Source: an uncultured Maribacter sp. (GTDB lineage: Bacteria > Bacteroidota > Bacteroidia > Flavobacteriales > Flavobacteriaceae). From it: DNA of 64,000 nt. The notes under the pieces were generated by a model. That model ran no database searches, was not told the DNA's origin, and was given only the letters and a program-made list of their open reading frames with translations. The stretch lies in NCBI GenBank assembly GCA_947493885.1, contig CANLTE010000003.1:1-64000 (forward strand). Direction: 5' to 3'. Positions 53,353-61,299 of this stretch are shown piece by piece. A program made the position numbers and the translations under genes. Numbering within the stretch: the first letter of the stretch is position 1; each line of letters opens with the position of its first letter.

Positions 53353-54459
53353 ATGATTATTACAGAAAAAAAGTATCAGAATATTAAGGAATCAAGTGTA
53401 ACAGGAAGGTATGTTACAAACATCCAAACTGATGCTTTTCTTGATAGGCTTAATTTTGGTAAGGTTGAGGAATTAGGTAGGTCTGAAAAAGACCGAGCAA
53501 TTAGAGGTATCACCGTTGGGAAAGGAAAAATAAAGTTACTTATGTGGTCTCAAATGCATGGTAATGAGTCTACAACGACAAAAGCGGTTTTAGACTTTTT
53601 AAACTTTCTTAAGTCGGGAGAAGAAAAGGCAAAGCAGTTTCTTAAAAGTTGCACTATAAAAATTATTCCCATTCTTAACCCTGATGGTGCTGTTGCGTAT
53701 ACGCGAGTTAATGCTAATAATATTGACTTAAACAGAGATGCTCAGGACTTAAGTCAGTCAGAAAGCAATGCTCTTAGAAATACGTACCAATCTTTTGTGC
53801 CTGATTTTTGTTTTAATCTGCATGACCAAAGAACAATTTTTAATGTTGGTGAAACCAAAAAGCCGGCTACGGTGTCATTTTTGGCTCCAGCTTTTAATGA
53901 AGAGCGTAGCATATCTGAATCCCGAAAAAAAAGTATGCAACTTATTGCAGCAATGAATCATGAAATTCAAAAGTATATACCCAATCAGGTAGGTAGATAT
54001 GATGATGGTTTTAACGCAAATTGTACAGGAGATGCTTTTCAAATGATGAATACGCCAACGATGCTTTTTGAATCTGGTCACTTTCCAGAAGATTATGATA
54101 GAGAAAAAACAAGAGAATTTATTTTTTATGCTTTATTAAAAGCTGTTGAAACCGTAAGTGAGAATACTATTGACGAGTTTAGCATTGAAGACTACAGCAA
54201 GATTCCCGAAAACGGAAAAATGTTTGTTGATGTACTTATTGAAAATGCAGAGGAAATAGATTCATTGTTACCAAAAAAGAGCATTATATCTATTCTTTAC
54301 CGAGAAACCCTAGAAAACAATACTATTAGATTTGTGCCTGAAATTGTGTATAAAGGAATAAAAGATAAAACGGTTTTCGGGCATAAAACTTACAATTGTT
54401 CGCTAAGTAATGATTTAGACGAACTTAAAAAAGAAAAGTACTGGTCAATTTTAGCATAG
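53353..54459 (+). CDS. M14 family zinc carboxypeptidase
   Basis: A protein of about 368 residues from the ATG at 53353; an earlier TTG at 53284 is unlikely. It has the zinc motif HGNE at residues 69-72 (His69, Glu72), NPDGAVAYTRVNANNIDLNRDAQ, the third zinc ligand His in NLHDQRTIF, and the catalytic Glu in MLFESGHFPEDY. No signal peptide is evident, so it acts in the cytosol or by another route. It removes C-terminal residues from peptides, or cell-wall peptides in some relatives. Confidence 0.85.
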   Translation: MIITEKKYQNIKESSVTGRYVTNIQTDAFLDRLNFGKVEELGRSEKDRAIRGITVGKGKIKLLMWSQMHGNESTTTKAVLDFLNFLKSGEEKAKQFLKSCTIKIIPILNPDGAVAYTRVNANNIDLNRDAQDLSQSESNALRNTYQSFVPDFCFNLHDQRTIFNVGETKKPATVSFLAPAFNEERSISESRKKSMQLIAAMNHEIQKYIPNQVGRYDDGFNANCTGDAFQMMNTPTMLFESGHFPEDYDREKTREFIFYALLKAVETVSENTIDEFSIEDYSKIPENGKMFVDVLIENAEEIDSLLPKKSIISILYRETLENNTIRFVPEIVYKGIKDKTVFGHKTYNCSLSNDLDELKKEKYWSILA

Positions 54460-54523
54460 CGTTATTAAGTTTTTGTTAAATTTATACAATTCATTACATT
54501 TTTTTCAATAAAATCTAAGATTT

Positions 54524-54555
54524 GTTGAGTTTAATTCTATAATTCTTTATTTTTG
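54524..54555 (+). promoter_or_regulatory. Promoter of the Lrp-like gene
   Basis: GTTG (54524-54527), 20 bp, then TATTTTTG (54548-54555) fits the Bacteroidetes consensus (TTTG, 19-21 bp, TAnnTTTG) with one mismatch. The start codon is 22 bp beyond the -7 box. Confidence 0.6.
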
Positions 54556-54577
54556 TAGCTGTAATATTAACACTATC

Positions 54578-55057
54578 ATGGGTAAAATTAAATTAGACGA
54601 AATTGACCATCAAATTCTGGACATGTTGATTGATAACACCAGAACTCCATTTACTGATATAGCTAAAAAACTTTTAATCTCCGCGGGTACTGTTCACGTA
54701 AGAGTTAAAAAAATGGAAGAGGCAGGAATTATAAAAGGTTCTTCTCTTACACTTGACTACGTAAAGCTTGGATATTCTTTTATTGCTTACGTTGGTATAT
54801 TTTTAGAAAAAACGCATCAAACTAAATTTGTTTTAGAGCGCTTAAATGAAATTCCGAATGTAACGGTTGCTCACATAACAACAGGTAAATTCAATATTTT
54901 CTGTAAAATAAGAGCCAAGGATACAAATCACGCTAAGAATATTATTTTTAAAGTAGATGATATTGATGGTATTAGTAGAACCGAAACTATGATTTCGTTA
55001 GAGGAAAGTATTAACGATAAGAAAAGACTAATGCATACCATTTTTAATGAGTTGTAA
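54578..55057 (+). CDS. Lrp/AsnC family transcriptional regulator
   Basis: A 159-residue protein with an N-terminal winged helix (residues about 8-55; LDMLIDNTRTPFTDIAKKLLISAGTVHVRVKKMEEAG) and a C-terminal RAM/ACT-type ligand-sensing domain (about 70-150; KTHQTKFVLERLNEIPNVTVAHITTGKFNIFCKI). Such proteins respond to amino acids and form octamers. Targets are unknown; the amino acid genes nearby (proline and alanine dehydrogenase) are plausible but only by position. A terminator follows. Confidence 0.9.
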   Translation: MGKIKLDEIDHQILDMLIDNTRTPFTDIAKKLLISAGTVHVRVKKMEEAGIIKGSSLTLDYVKLGYSFIAYVGIFLEKTHQTKFVLERLNEIPNVTVAHITTGKFNIFCKIRAKDTNHAKNIIFKVDDIDGISRTETMISLEESINDKKRLMHTIFNEL

Positions 55058-55081
55058 TTAGAAAAAAGTTTAATAAACTAG

Positions 55082-55115
55082 AGTCCCAATTAAATTTTTT
55101 AGTTGGGACTTTTTT
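55082..55115 (+). terminator. Terminator of the Lrp-like gene
   Basis: AGTCCCAA (55082-55089) and TTGGGACT (55103-55110) form an 8-bp stem with a 13-nt loop and a run of six T. The DinB gene starts at 55129, close to the T-run, so it needs its own promoter or partial read-through. Confidence 0.85.
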
Positions 55116-55128
55116 AATGCTACAAAGG

Positions 55129-55647
55129 ATGAAATTATCGCAATTAGACAAAACTGAATTTGAAGAGTTTTATGGTTTTTATCTTGGTCAATTGGATGAA
55201 AATACATTATTGTTAAATGAATTAAAAAAGGGAAAAGAAGCTCTTAAAAATTATATAGAAAACTTATCTGAAGAAAAAGGATTGTATAAATATGAGATTG
55301 GTAAGTGGACGATAAAAGAAGTGCTGGTTCACATTACGGATGCAGAAAGGGTTTTTCAACATCGAGCATTCAGATTTTCTAGGCAAGAAGGAGTTTCTTT
55401 ACCTGGTTTTGACCATAATACTTTTATAAAAAATTCCAGAATAAATAATAGAAGTTTACAAAGTATTCTAAAAGAATATATTGGGATAAGAGATGTTTCC
55501 ATCACTTTATTTGAAACCTTTAACGATGATGAGTTGCGTTTAAAAGGTATAGCAAGTGATATTCAATGGAGTGTAGGAGGGCTTGGTTTTGTTATTAACG
55601 GCCATCAAAAACATCATTTAAAAATATTGCAGGAAAAATATATTTAA
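55129..55647 (+). CDS. DinB family protein
   Basis: A protein of about 172 residues. The four-helix bundle of the family is visible with LKNYIENLSEEKGLYKYEIGKWTIKEVLVHITDAERVFQHRAF; the His of VHITDAE, and the two later His in INGHQKHHLKIL, form the usual metal triad. The ATG at 55129 has an AAAGG ribosome site in front, whereas the ATG at 55117 abuts the terminator T-run. DinB-like proteins are metal-dependent thiol transferases or DNA-damage-induced proteins; which one applies is unknown. It is convergent with the next gene, overlapping by 4 bp. Confidence 0.85.
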   Translation: MKLSQLDKTEFEEFYGFYLGQLDENTLLLNELKKGKEALKNYIENLSEEKGLYKYEIGKWTIKEVLVHITDAERVFQHRAFRFSRQEGVSLPGFDHNTFIKNSRINNRSLQSILKEYIGIRDVSITLFETFNDDELRLKGIASDIQWSVGGLGFVINGHQKHHLKILQEKYI

Positions 55648-55925
55648 TCCATTTCTTTCAGGTCAGAGGGGGCGTGTTCCTGTTTAATATCTAGTTCCTT
55701 TTCAATAGAATCATCAAAATTAGAAATAAAGCTAGCCAAACTATTACTAATTTTTACCAAGTAAATAGTGTCCTCGGTTCTTAATTCAACTGTTTCTATT
55801 ATTTCTCCTTGAAGGTTTTTAAACATTATAATATCATCATCACCATATCCATCTGGGTAGGCTTCAATTAATAATGCGGTAAGTTCATGGTCTAACTTTT
55901 TGTAACTAATAAGTTTACGTAACAT
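55644..55925 (-). CDS. Conserved acidic protein of unknown function
   Basis: A 93-residue cytosolic protein, rich in acidic residues (TYPDGYGDDDIIMFKNLQGEIIETVELRTEDTIYLVKI-type strands, ending HAPSDLKEMD). It has no motif that I recognise. Short proteins with this YPDGYGDDDII pattern are widespread in Flavobacteria without a known role. It ends 4 bp inside the DinB gene and stands alone on the minus strand between DinB and aroB. Confidence 0.7.
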   Translation of the reverse strand: MLRKLISYKKLDHELTALLIEAYPDGYGDDDIIMFKNLQGEIIETVELRTEDTIYLVKISNSLASFISNFDDSIEKELDIKQEHAPSDLKEMD

Positions 55926-56026
55926 AAAGGTTTAGGTTTACGGGTTAATTATATTCCTAAACTAATTATTAAATGTATTGGTAATTACAAAGAGTTGTAA
56001 AACGTAAGTTTTAGTATATGTAGGTA

Positions 56027-57088
56027 TTAATCTTTGTAGTAGGAAAATGCTTCGGCAAATAAATCGTTATTAATTTTAATGTCTATTGCAGTTTCTCCAA
56101 TGCTTTTTAGCAATACAAAATTGATGTTACCGTGAGAGTTCTTTTTGTCGAACTTTAATAGTGTAAGGATATTTTCAATATCATTTTCAGTAAACGACAC
56201 TTTTTTGTATCTATTTAAAAAGGTAGATTTTATATCCTCTAACTCAGCTAATGATAGCCCTGTTAATTTATAAGATAAATAAGCCTCTAAAATCATTCCA
56301 ACAGCAATCGCTTCTCCATGAAGTAGAGTCTCATGATTGTCACTTTCTAAAAAGTAAGATTCAATTGCATGTCCTAAGGTGTGTCCGTAATTTAATGTCT
56401 TTCTGATGTTTTGTTCAGTAGGATCTATAAGAACAACCTCATTTTTAATAAGAACAGATGTATAAATGTGCTTATCAACACCATCATAACTGTTTATTTG
56501 CTGTAATGTCTTCCAGTACGAAGCATCTTTAATTAAACCGTGTTTAAGCATTTCTGCAAAGCCACTATTTAATTGTCTTTCTTCAAGTGTTTTTAGAAAA
56601 GCGGGAATAACCAAAACCATTTCCGCTTGGTTAATAACTCCAACTTGGTTTTTTAAAGCACCTAAATCCACCCCAGTTTTTCCACCTACAGAAGCATCAA
56701 CCATTGCAAGTAAAGTTGTTGGAACATTAATAAAGTCAATACCTCTTTTAAAAGTCGAAGCTACAAAACCACCTAAATCAGTAAGTACGCCTCCACCTAA
56801 ATTAATTAATAGGCTTTTACGGTCTGCATCTAATTCTGATAAAGCATACCATACCTGAGTACAAGTTTCTATATTTTTATTAATCTCACCAGATACTATT
56901 TCAATAATCTCATATTCATAATCGCCATGTATTTCAGCCATAAATTGTGGTAAACAATGTTCATGCGTGTTTTCATCAACCATGATAAAAACTTTAGAAT
57001 ATTTTGAAGATTCTAAATGTGAATTTAATGCAGCGTATGCTGTCTCATTAAAATGAACGGAATATGACGAGCTGGTAATAGACTTCAT
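56027..57088 (-). CDS. aroB: 3-dehydroquinate synthase
   Basis: A 353-residue enzyme of the shikimate pathway, converting DAHP to 3-dehydroquinate with NAD+ and a divalent metal. It shows the NAD/metal segment LLINLGGGVLTDLGGFVASTFKRGIDFINVPTTLLAMVDASVGGKTGVD and the metal His ligands in LNYGHTLGHAIE and LLHGEAIAVGM, with QVGVINQAEMV in between. The length fits the family. It is divergent from the proline dehydrogenase gene. Confidence 0.95.
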   Translation of the reverse strand: MKSITSSSYSVHFNETAYAALNSHLESSKYSKVFIMVDENTHEHCLPQFMAEIHGDYEYEIIEIVSGEINKNIETCTQVWYALSELDADRKSLLINLGGGVLTDLGGFVASTFKRGIDFINVPTTLLAMVDASVGGKTGVDLGALKNQVGVINQAEMVLVIPAFLKTLEERQLNSGFAEMLKHGLIKDASYWKTLQQINSYDGVDKHIYTSVLIKNEVVLIDPTEQNIRKTLNYGHTLGHAIESYFLESDNHETLLHGEAIAVGMILEAYLSYKLTGLSLAELEDIKSTFLNRYKKVSFTENDIENILTLLKFDKKNSHGNINFVLLKSIGETAIDIKINNDLFAEAFSYYKD

Positions 57089-57136
57089 GAAATTAACTTG
57101 ATTTTTGTCTTTAAGCTTAAGACAATTTAAAGCCTA

Positions 57137-57209
57137 CAAATTTACACTTTATAGCGTAAAATAAAGCTTGTTTTTAGTGATAAGAATATAAAATGTGTTA
57201 TTATATTTG
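57137..57209. promoter_or_regulatory. Divergent -7 boxes of aroB and proline dehydrogenase
   Basis: On the minus strand TAAATTTG (57137-57144) lies 49 bp before the aroB start. On the plus strand TATATTTG (57202-57209) lies 23 bp before the proline dehydrogenase ATG at 57232. Both match TAnnTTTG. No TTTG lies at the right distance from either, so the -33 elements are weak. Confidence 0.5.
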
Positions 57210-57231
57210 ATTGACTAAGATTTTTATAATA

Positions 57232-58401
57232 ATGACTGATATTTTTGAGAATACTGCAAATGCTTTTGCACTAAAAACAGACTCCGAATTAGAAAGAGCA
57301 TACTTTTTATTTAAATTAATTGCTAACGAACCCCTTGTTAAGTTGGGTACTTTAATGACAAATTTTGCAATCAAAACAAACATGCCGGTTGAAGGATTAA
57401 TTAGAGCGACTGTGTTTGATCATTTTTGTGGAGGAATCAATGAAGAAGATTGTTTGCCTATTGTAGATAAAATGTGGCAGAAAGGAGTGAGTTCGGTTCT
57501 TGATTATTCGGTTGAAGGAAAGGAAGGGGAGGAGCACCCATTTGATACAGCTATGGGTAAAATTTTAAAAATTTTAGATTTCTGTAAAGAGAAAGATTCA
57601 ATTCCGTTTGTGGTTTTTAAGCCTTCTGGTTTTGGAAGATTTTCATTGTATTATAAAAAAGGAGCAGGAGAAACCTTTACACAGGATGAAGAAGAAGAGT
57701 GGCAAAGAATTGTCGGTCGTTTTGATAAGGTTTGTAAAAAAGCCCATGATTTAGGAGTGTCTCTTTTAATTGATAGTGAGGAAAGTTGGATGCAAGATGC
57801 AGCCGATGAATTGGTAGAGGAGATGATGGTAAAGTATAATAAAGAAAAAACCATAGTTTTCAACACTATGCAAATGTATAGATGGGATAGGTTAGATTAT
57901 TTAAAAGGATTACGAAAGCGGGCACAAGAAAAAGGATTTAAAATTGGAATAAAGGCAGTAAGGGGAGCTTATCTAGAGAAAGAAAATGAAAGAGCTGCAG
58001 AAAAAGGCTATGCTTCTCCTATATGTTCTAGTAAACAGGAAACGGATTATAATTTTGATTCTGGTATCTCTTATATAATTAGCCATTTAGATGAAATTTC
58101 GCTATTCGCAGGAACTCATAACGAGGAGAGTTCATATAAGTTAATAGCACTCATGAAGAAAAAAGGCATTGATAAAAATGACCCAAGAGTTTGGTTTGGG
58201 CAGTTATATGGAATGAGTGATCATATATCCTTCAACTTAGCTAGTGAAGGATACAATGTGGCTAAATACGTTCCATTCGGACCAGTTAGAGATGTTATGC
58301 CATATCTTATTAGAAGAGCAGAAGAAAACACTTCGGTTGCAGGACAAACAACAAGAGAATTATCGTTGCTAAAAATTGAAAGAAAACGTAGAAAAATTTA
58401 G
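57232..58401 (+). CDS. Proline dehydrogenase
   Basis: A protein of about 389 residues from the ATG at 57232, with the single-domain PRODH layout. It shows the FAD-barrel segments SVLDYSVEGKEG, PFVVFKPSGFGRFSLY, VSLLIDSEESWMQDAADELVEEMM, TMQMYRWDRLDYL, and the RGAYLEKENERA and YVPFGPVRDVMPYLIRRAEEN motifs near the C-terminus. It oxidises proline to pyrroline-5-carboxylate and passes electrons to quinone. The P5C dehydrogenase gene is not nearby. It is divergent from aroB, as commonly seen in Flavobacteria. Confidence 0.95.
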   Translation: MTDIFENTANAFALKTDSELERAYFLFKLIANEPLVKLGTLMTNFAIKTNMPVEGLIRATVFDHFCGGINEEDCLPIVDKMWQKGVSSVLDYSVEGKEGEEHPFDTAMGKILKILDFCKEKDSIPFVVFKPSGFGRFSLYYKKGAGETFTQDEEEEWQRIVGRFDKVCKKAHDLGVSLLIDSEESWMQDAADELVEEMMVKYNKEKTIVFNTMQMYRWDRLDYLKGLRKRAQEKGFKIGIKAVRGAYLEKENERAAEKGYASPICSSKQETDYNFDSGISYIISHLDEISLFAGTHNEESSYKLIALMKKKGIDKNDPRVWFGQLYGMSDHISFNLASEGYNVAKYVPFGPVRDVMPYLIRRAEENTSVAGQTTRELSLLKIERKRRKI

Positions 58402-58418
58402 AAAATAGAATAAATTTT

Positions 58419-58799
58419 TTAGCGTTCTATTTTATCAATTCTAGTCTTATTGGGACAATTTTTTACGGTAATAGTTGCGGGTTGATTTTTAATAGTCCCT
58501 TCCACAATATATGTTCTACAAGGAACAGATTTTGTATTACTCTTTCCAAAATCAATATCACCATTGGTTAAGAGTAGTTTTATGTCTAAAGTGTCTAATT
58601 GTTTGTTTGCAAGTAAACTACTTACTTCATTAGAATACACTACAGGTTTGGAACGAATATCTTTAAGTGTTCTACAGTTTGGAAAATAACAAAATGAAAC
58701 ACCTGTTTCATCGGATTTTTTCTTGAAAAAGAAAGTTAAAAAAACAATACCTATGGATAATCCGAAAATAAAATATCCCAGGCGCTTTAAAAAGCCCAT
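58419..58799 (-). CDS. DUF4258 domain protein
   Basis: A 126-residue protein with an N-terminal membrane helix (LGYFIFGLSIGIVFLTFFF, about 8-26). The soluble part contains SFCYFPNCRTLKDIRSKPVVYS and CRTYIVEGTIKNQPATITVKNC, with Cys residues in pairs. It resembles DUF4258, a family without known function. It starts 1 bp after the alanine dehydrogenase gene and so is co-transcribed. It is probably periplasmic. Confidence 0.75.
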   Translation of the reverse strand: MGFLKRLGYFIFGLSIGIVFLTFFFKKKSDETGVSFCYFPNCRTLKDIRSKPVVYSNEVSSLLANKQLDTLDIKLLLTNGDIDFGKSNTKSVPCRTYIVEGTIKNQPATITVKNCPNKTRIDKIER

Positions 58800-58800
58800 A

Positions 58801-60000
58801 TTAAAAAATTAAGAAATTTATATCGCTGTATTTAAGGTCAAACCATTCTCCTACAGCTTTACTGGTTAAAATACCGTGGTACATATACAAACCGTTTCTA
58901 AGTCCGCGATCAAAATGTAAAGAGTTTTCAATACCACCGTCTTCACCTAGTTTTAATAAATAAGGCGTAAAAATATTGCTGATAGAAACTGTTGCCGTTT
59001 TTGGATATCTAGAAGGTATATTAGGAACTCCATAATGAATTACCCCACATTTTTTAACAGTAGGTTTATCGTGGGTAGTAACCTCACTAGTTTCAAAACA
59101 TCCGCCCATATCTATACTAACATCAATAATCACAGCGTCCTTTTTCATATTCTCCACCATAGTTTGCGAAACTACAACAGGTGACCTGTTTTGACCACGA
59201 GTAGCTCCTATGGCTACATCACAGCGTTTTAGTGATTTTAACAGGTTTTTAGGCTGTATGGTAGAAGTGTAAACTGTTTGTTTTAGGTTAGCTTGTATTT
59301 TACGAAGTTTTGTTAACGAGTTATCAAATATTTTTACGTTAGCTCCTAATCCAATAGCTGATCTAGCAGCAAATTCGCCAACTGTACCTGCGCCAATAAT
59401 AACAACTTCAACGGGCGGAACACCACTGATGTTGCCAAACATTAGTCCATTACCTTTATTGGTGGCAGCCATAAGTTCTGAGGCAATTAGTACTGAAGAT
59501 GTTCCTGCAATTTCACTTAAAGAACGTACAGCAGGAAATTTCCCATCTTCATCTTGAATATATTCAAAAGCTATTGCGGTAATTCGTTTTTTTGCGAGTT
59601 CTTCAAAATAGTTTTTCTCTCTGGTTTTTATTTGTAAGGCTGAAATTACTGTTGCTTGCGGACTAAGCATCTTAATTTCTTCTAATGTAGGAGGTTCTAC
59701 TTTTAATAGAAGAGGACAAGCAAAAACTTTTCTAATATCGCTGGTAACTTCGCCTCCTGCGTTTGTATAATCACTATCAGAAAAATGTGCGCCTTCACCA
59801 GCACCAGATTCAATCAAGACTCTATGTCCGTTTGCAGTAATAGCATTCACAGCATCTGGAGTAAGGCAAATACGTTTTTCTTGATATTGTTTCTCCTTAG
59901 GTAAACCAATAAAAAGTTCTCCCTTTTGTTTTAAAATCTCAAGAGTTTCCTCTTGTGGAAGTAATTGTTGTTTACTAAATGGAGAAGTTGGTTGATTCAT
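58801..60000 (-). CDS. ald: Alanine dehydrogenase
   Basis: A 399-residue NAD+-dependent enzyme interconverting alanine and pyruvate plus ammonia. Visible motifs are the N-terminal GLPKEKQYQEKRICLTPDAV (substrate-site Arg and Lys), VVIIGAGTVGEFAARSAIGLGANVKIFD for NAD binding, and SVDMGGC-like IDVSIDMGGCFETS. The layout is that of the AlaDH/PNT family. The DUF4258 gene follows after 1 bp. A 207-residue membrane protein gene lies 90 bp upstream on the same strand. Confidence 0.9.
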   Translation of the reverse strand: MNQPTSPFSKQQLLPQEETLEILKQKGELFIGLPKEKQYQEKRICLTPDAVNAITANGHRVLIESGAGEGAHFSDSDYTNAGGEVTSDIRKVFACPLLLKVEPPTLEEIKMLSPQATVISALQIKTREKNYFEELAKKRITAIAFEYIQDEDGKFPAVRSLSEIAGTSSVLIASELMAATNKGNGLMFGNISGVPPVEVVIIGAGTVGEFAARSAIGLGANVKIFDNSLTKLRKIQANLKQTVYTSTIQPKNLLKSLKRCDVAIGATRGQNRSPVVVSQTMVENMKKDAVIIDVSIDMGGCFETSEVTTHDKPTVKKCGVIHYGVPNIPSRYPKTATVSISNIFTPYLLKLGEDGGIENSLHFDRGLRNGLYMYHGILTSKAVGEWFDLKYSDINFLIF

Positions 60001-60090
60001 ATTTAGGAGTAATCAAGACCTATGAACTAGGCTAACATCAAATTTACAACTTTTAATGAATAAAAAAACTTAATTAAATGAAGATTGGGA

Positions 60091-60714
60091 TTACCCTTTC
60101 ATGTTAAAGAGTTCTTGTACACCTTCTTTGCATAATGAAGCGATATTGATTACCTCACTTTTAACGTCAAGGAAGATTTGTTTAAAGGCTCCGGGGCGTT
60201 TGCTATAGTTGATTTGCTCATTTGAATCCCTTTTTGCTTTTAGGTTTTCAAGCTCTTCCTCCATTGCTTTTAAATCAATACCATTAACATATTTGTCGTA
60301 TAACTTAATTCTAATGAAGTAAACAAACGGAATTACCACCATGCAAACGGGGATTACCCACCAAATACTACTTGTGTCAATAGCTTTACTTTCTGAAAAT
60401 ACTTCAAATAATTGAAAAGCGTACATGCAAATAGGAATCAGAATAATATGATACCACCATTGTTTACAAGTAAAAAACCAAAATATTAATAGATATAGGG
60501 GGATTATTTTTCCTGTGATAAACCAAATATGAGTAGATACACTATTAAAGCCATTACTTCCAATAGTTATACCTAAAAACGAAACAGTTTCTTCCGCATT
60601 ATTGTCTGGGAGATAATCATAAACTTTAAAAACAAAAGGAGTAATTGCAATTAGAAATACCATAAAAGATTCTATTACAATTTTGTTTTTTACTTTATTT
60701 TTGTCGTGTTTCAT
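60091..60714 (-). CDS. Single-module WW-type membrane protein of unknown function
   Basis: A 207-residue membrane protein with four predicted helices (about 12-30, 62-82, 88-106, 118-136) and a cytosolic coiled-coil tail (EEELENLKAKRDSN). The third helix begins with WW (residues 86-87) in CKQWWYHIILIPICM, followed by QLFEVFSESKAIDTSS. The same module is found twice in each of the two proteins encoded at 61300-62517 and 62974-64000. The family is unknown to me. It is probably co-transcribed with ald. Confidence 0.65.
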   Translation of the reverse strand: MKHDKNKVKNKIVIESFMVFLIAITPFVFKVYDYLPDNNAEETVSFLGITIGSNGFNSVSTHIWFITGKIIPLYLLIFWFFTCKQWWYHIILIPICMYAFQLFEVFSESKAIDTSSIWWVIPVCMVVIPFVYFIRIKLYDKYVNGIDLKAMEEELENLKAKRDSNEQINYSKRPGAFKQIFLDVKSEVINIASLCKEGVQELFNMKG

Positions 60715-60761
60715 AAGTCATTATGAAATAATAATATTGTCAATAAATTAACAACAAAAAA

Positions 60762-60780
60762 AGGGCAAAAATATTGCCCT
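60762..60780 (-). terminator. Terminator of the small lipoprotein gene
   Basis: AGGGCAA (60762-60768) pairs with TTGCCCT (60774-60780) with a 5-nt loop; on the minus strand seven T follow. It lies between the small lipoprotein gene and the membrane protein gene on the same strand and separates their transcripts. Confidence 0.8.
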
Positions 60781-60827
60781 AATAATTATAATAAATAAAG
60801 TATTTTACTTTAATAGAAAGTTGTTTG

Positions 60828-60971
60828 TTATTTCCTATTACCCTTTTCTACTTTGTTTCGATCAATTCCCTTTTCGTATAGGGTATCATCTTCTGAAGTA
60901 TTGTTTTCACAAGAAGCGGCTAATAATGTAACACAAGCCATAAGGCCAAATAAAAATTTCTTCATCTTCAT
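60828..60971 (-). CDS. Very small lipoprotein
   Basis: A 47-residue ORF (45 residues if the second ATG at 60965 is used). The signal MKKFLFGLMACVTLLAASC ends in the lipobox LAASC, and the mature part is only 26 residues: ENNTSEDDTLYEKGIDRNKV and a basic KGNRK tail. A terminator follows. It is too short for standard gene callers and may be a lipid-anchored peptide. Small lipoproteins of this type are common in Flavobacteria; no function is known. Confidence 0.6.
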   Translation of the reverse strand: MKMKKFLFGLMACVTLLAASCENNTSEDDTLYEKGIDRNKVEKGNRK

Positions 60972-61299
60972 AAGTTTTAATTAGTTAATAAATGGAGCAT
61001 TCTCGCGGCTAATGTAGGGAAAAAAGTAAAACAACTTAGGGTTAAAATGTTAAAAAAGTGCATTTCGTCGATAAAAAATTTGTTTTTGTCGAAATTTTTC
61101 GATAAACAGTAAATTTTGTAAAATAAAATTCTAAAAAAAACGTTAATGGAAACATTTTTATCTTTCAGATATAATTTTTTAAGGAATAAATGAGTCTTTT
61201 TAATACCAAGTTGTTGTATTTTATGACTAAAATTTTCTCCAACTCCATAATATAATTACTACTATTGCTGTCTTTAATTTTTATAAGACGTTTATCTGA
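60972..61299. other. Intergenic region before the two-module membrane protein
   Basis: This 328-bp AT-rich gap holds two copies of TCGATAAA at 61068-61075 and 61099-61106 with TCGAAA between them, and a -7-like box TACTATTG at 61260-61267, 32 bp before the next ATG. An 11-mer ACTACTATTGC around the latter (61258-61268) recurs at 62933-62943 before the paralogue. I see no other gene. Confidence 0.5.
61258..61268 (+). promoter_or_regulatory. Shared promoter word of the paralogous membrane protein genes (copy 1)
   Basis: ACTACTATTGC lies 31 bp before the ATG at 61300. The same 11-mer at 62933-62943 lies 30 bp before the ATG at 62974. Within it TACTATTG is one base from TAnnTTTG, so it may be the -7 box of both. 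Confidence 0.5.

Noticed and set aside
61191-61259. Short plus-strand ORF of 22 codons before the 61300 gene
   Set aside because: Too short, no motif and no ribosome binding site; it overlaps the probable promoter.
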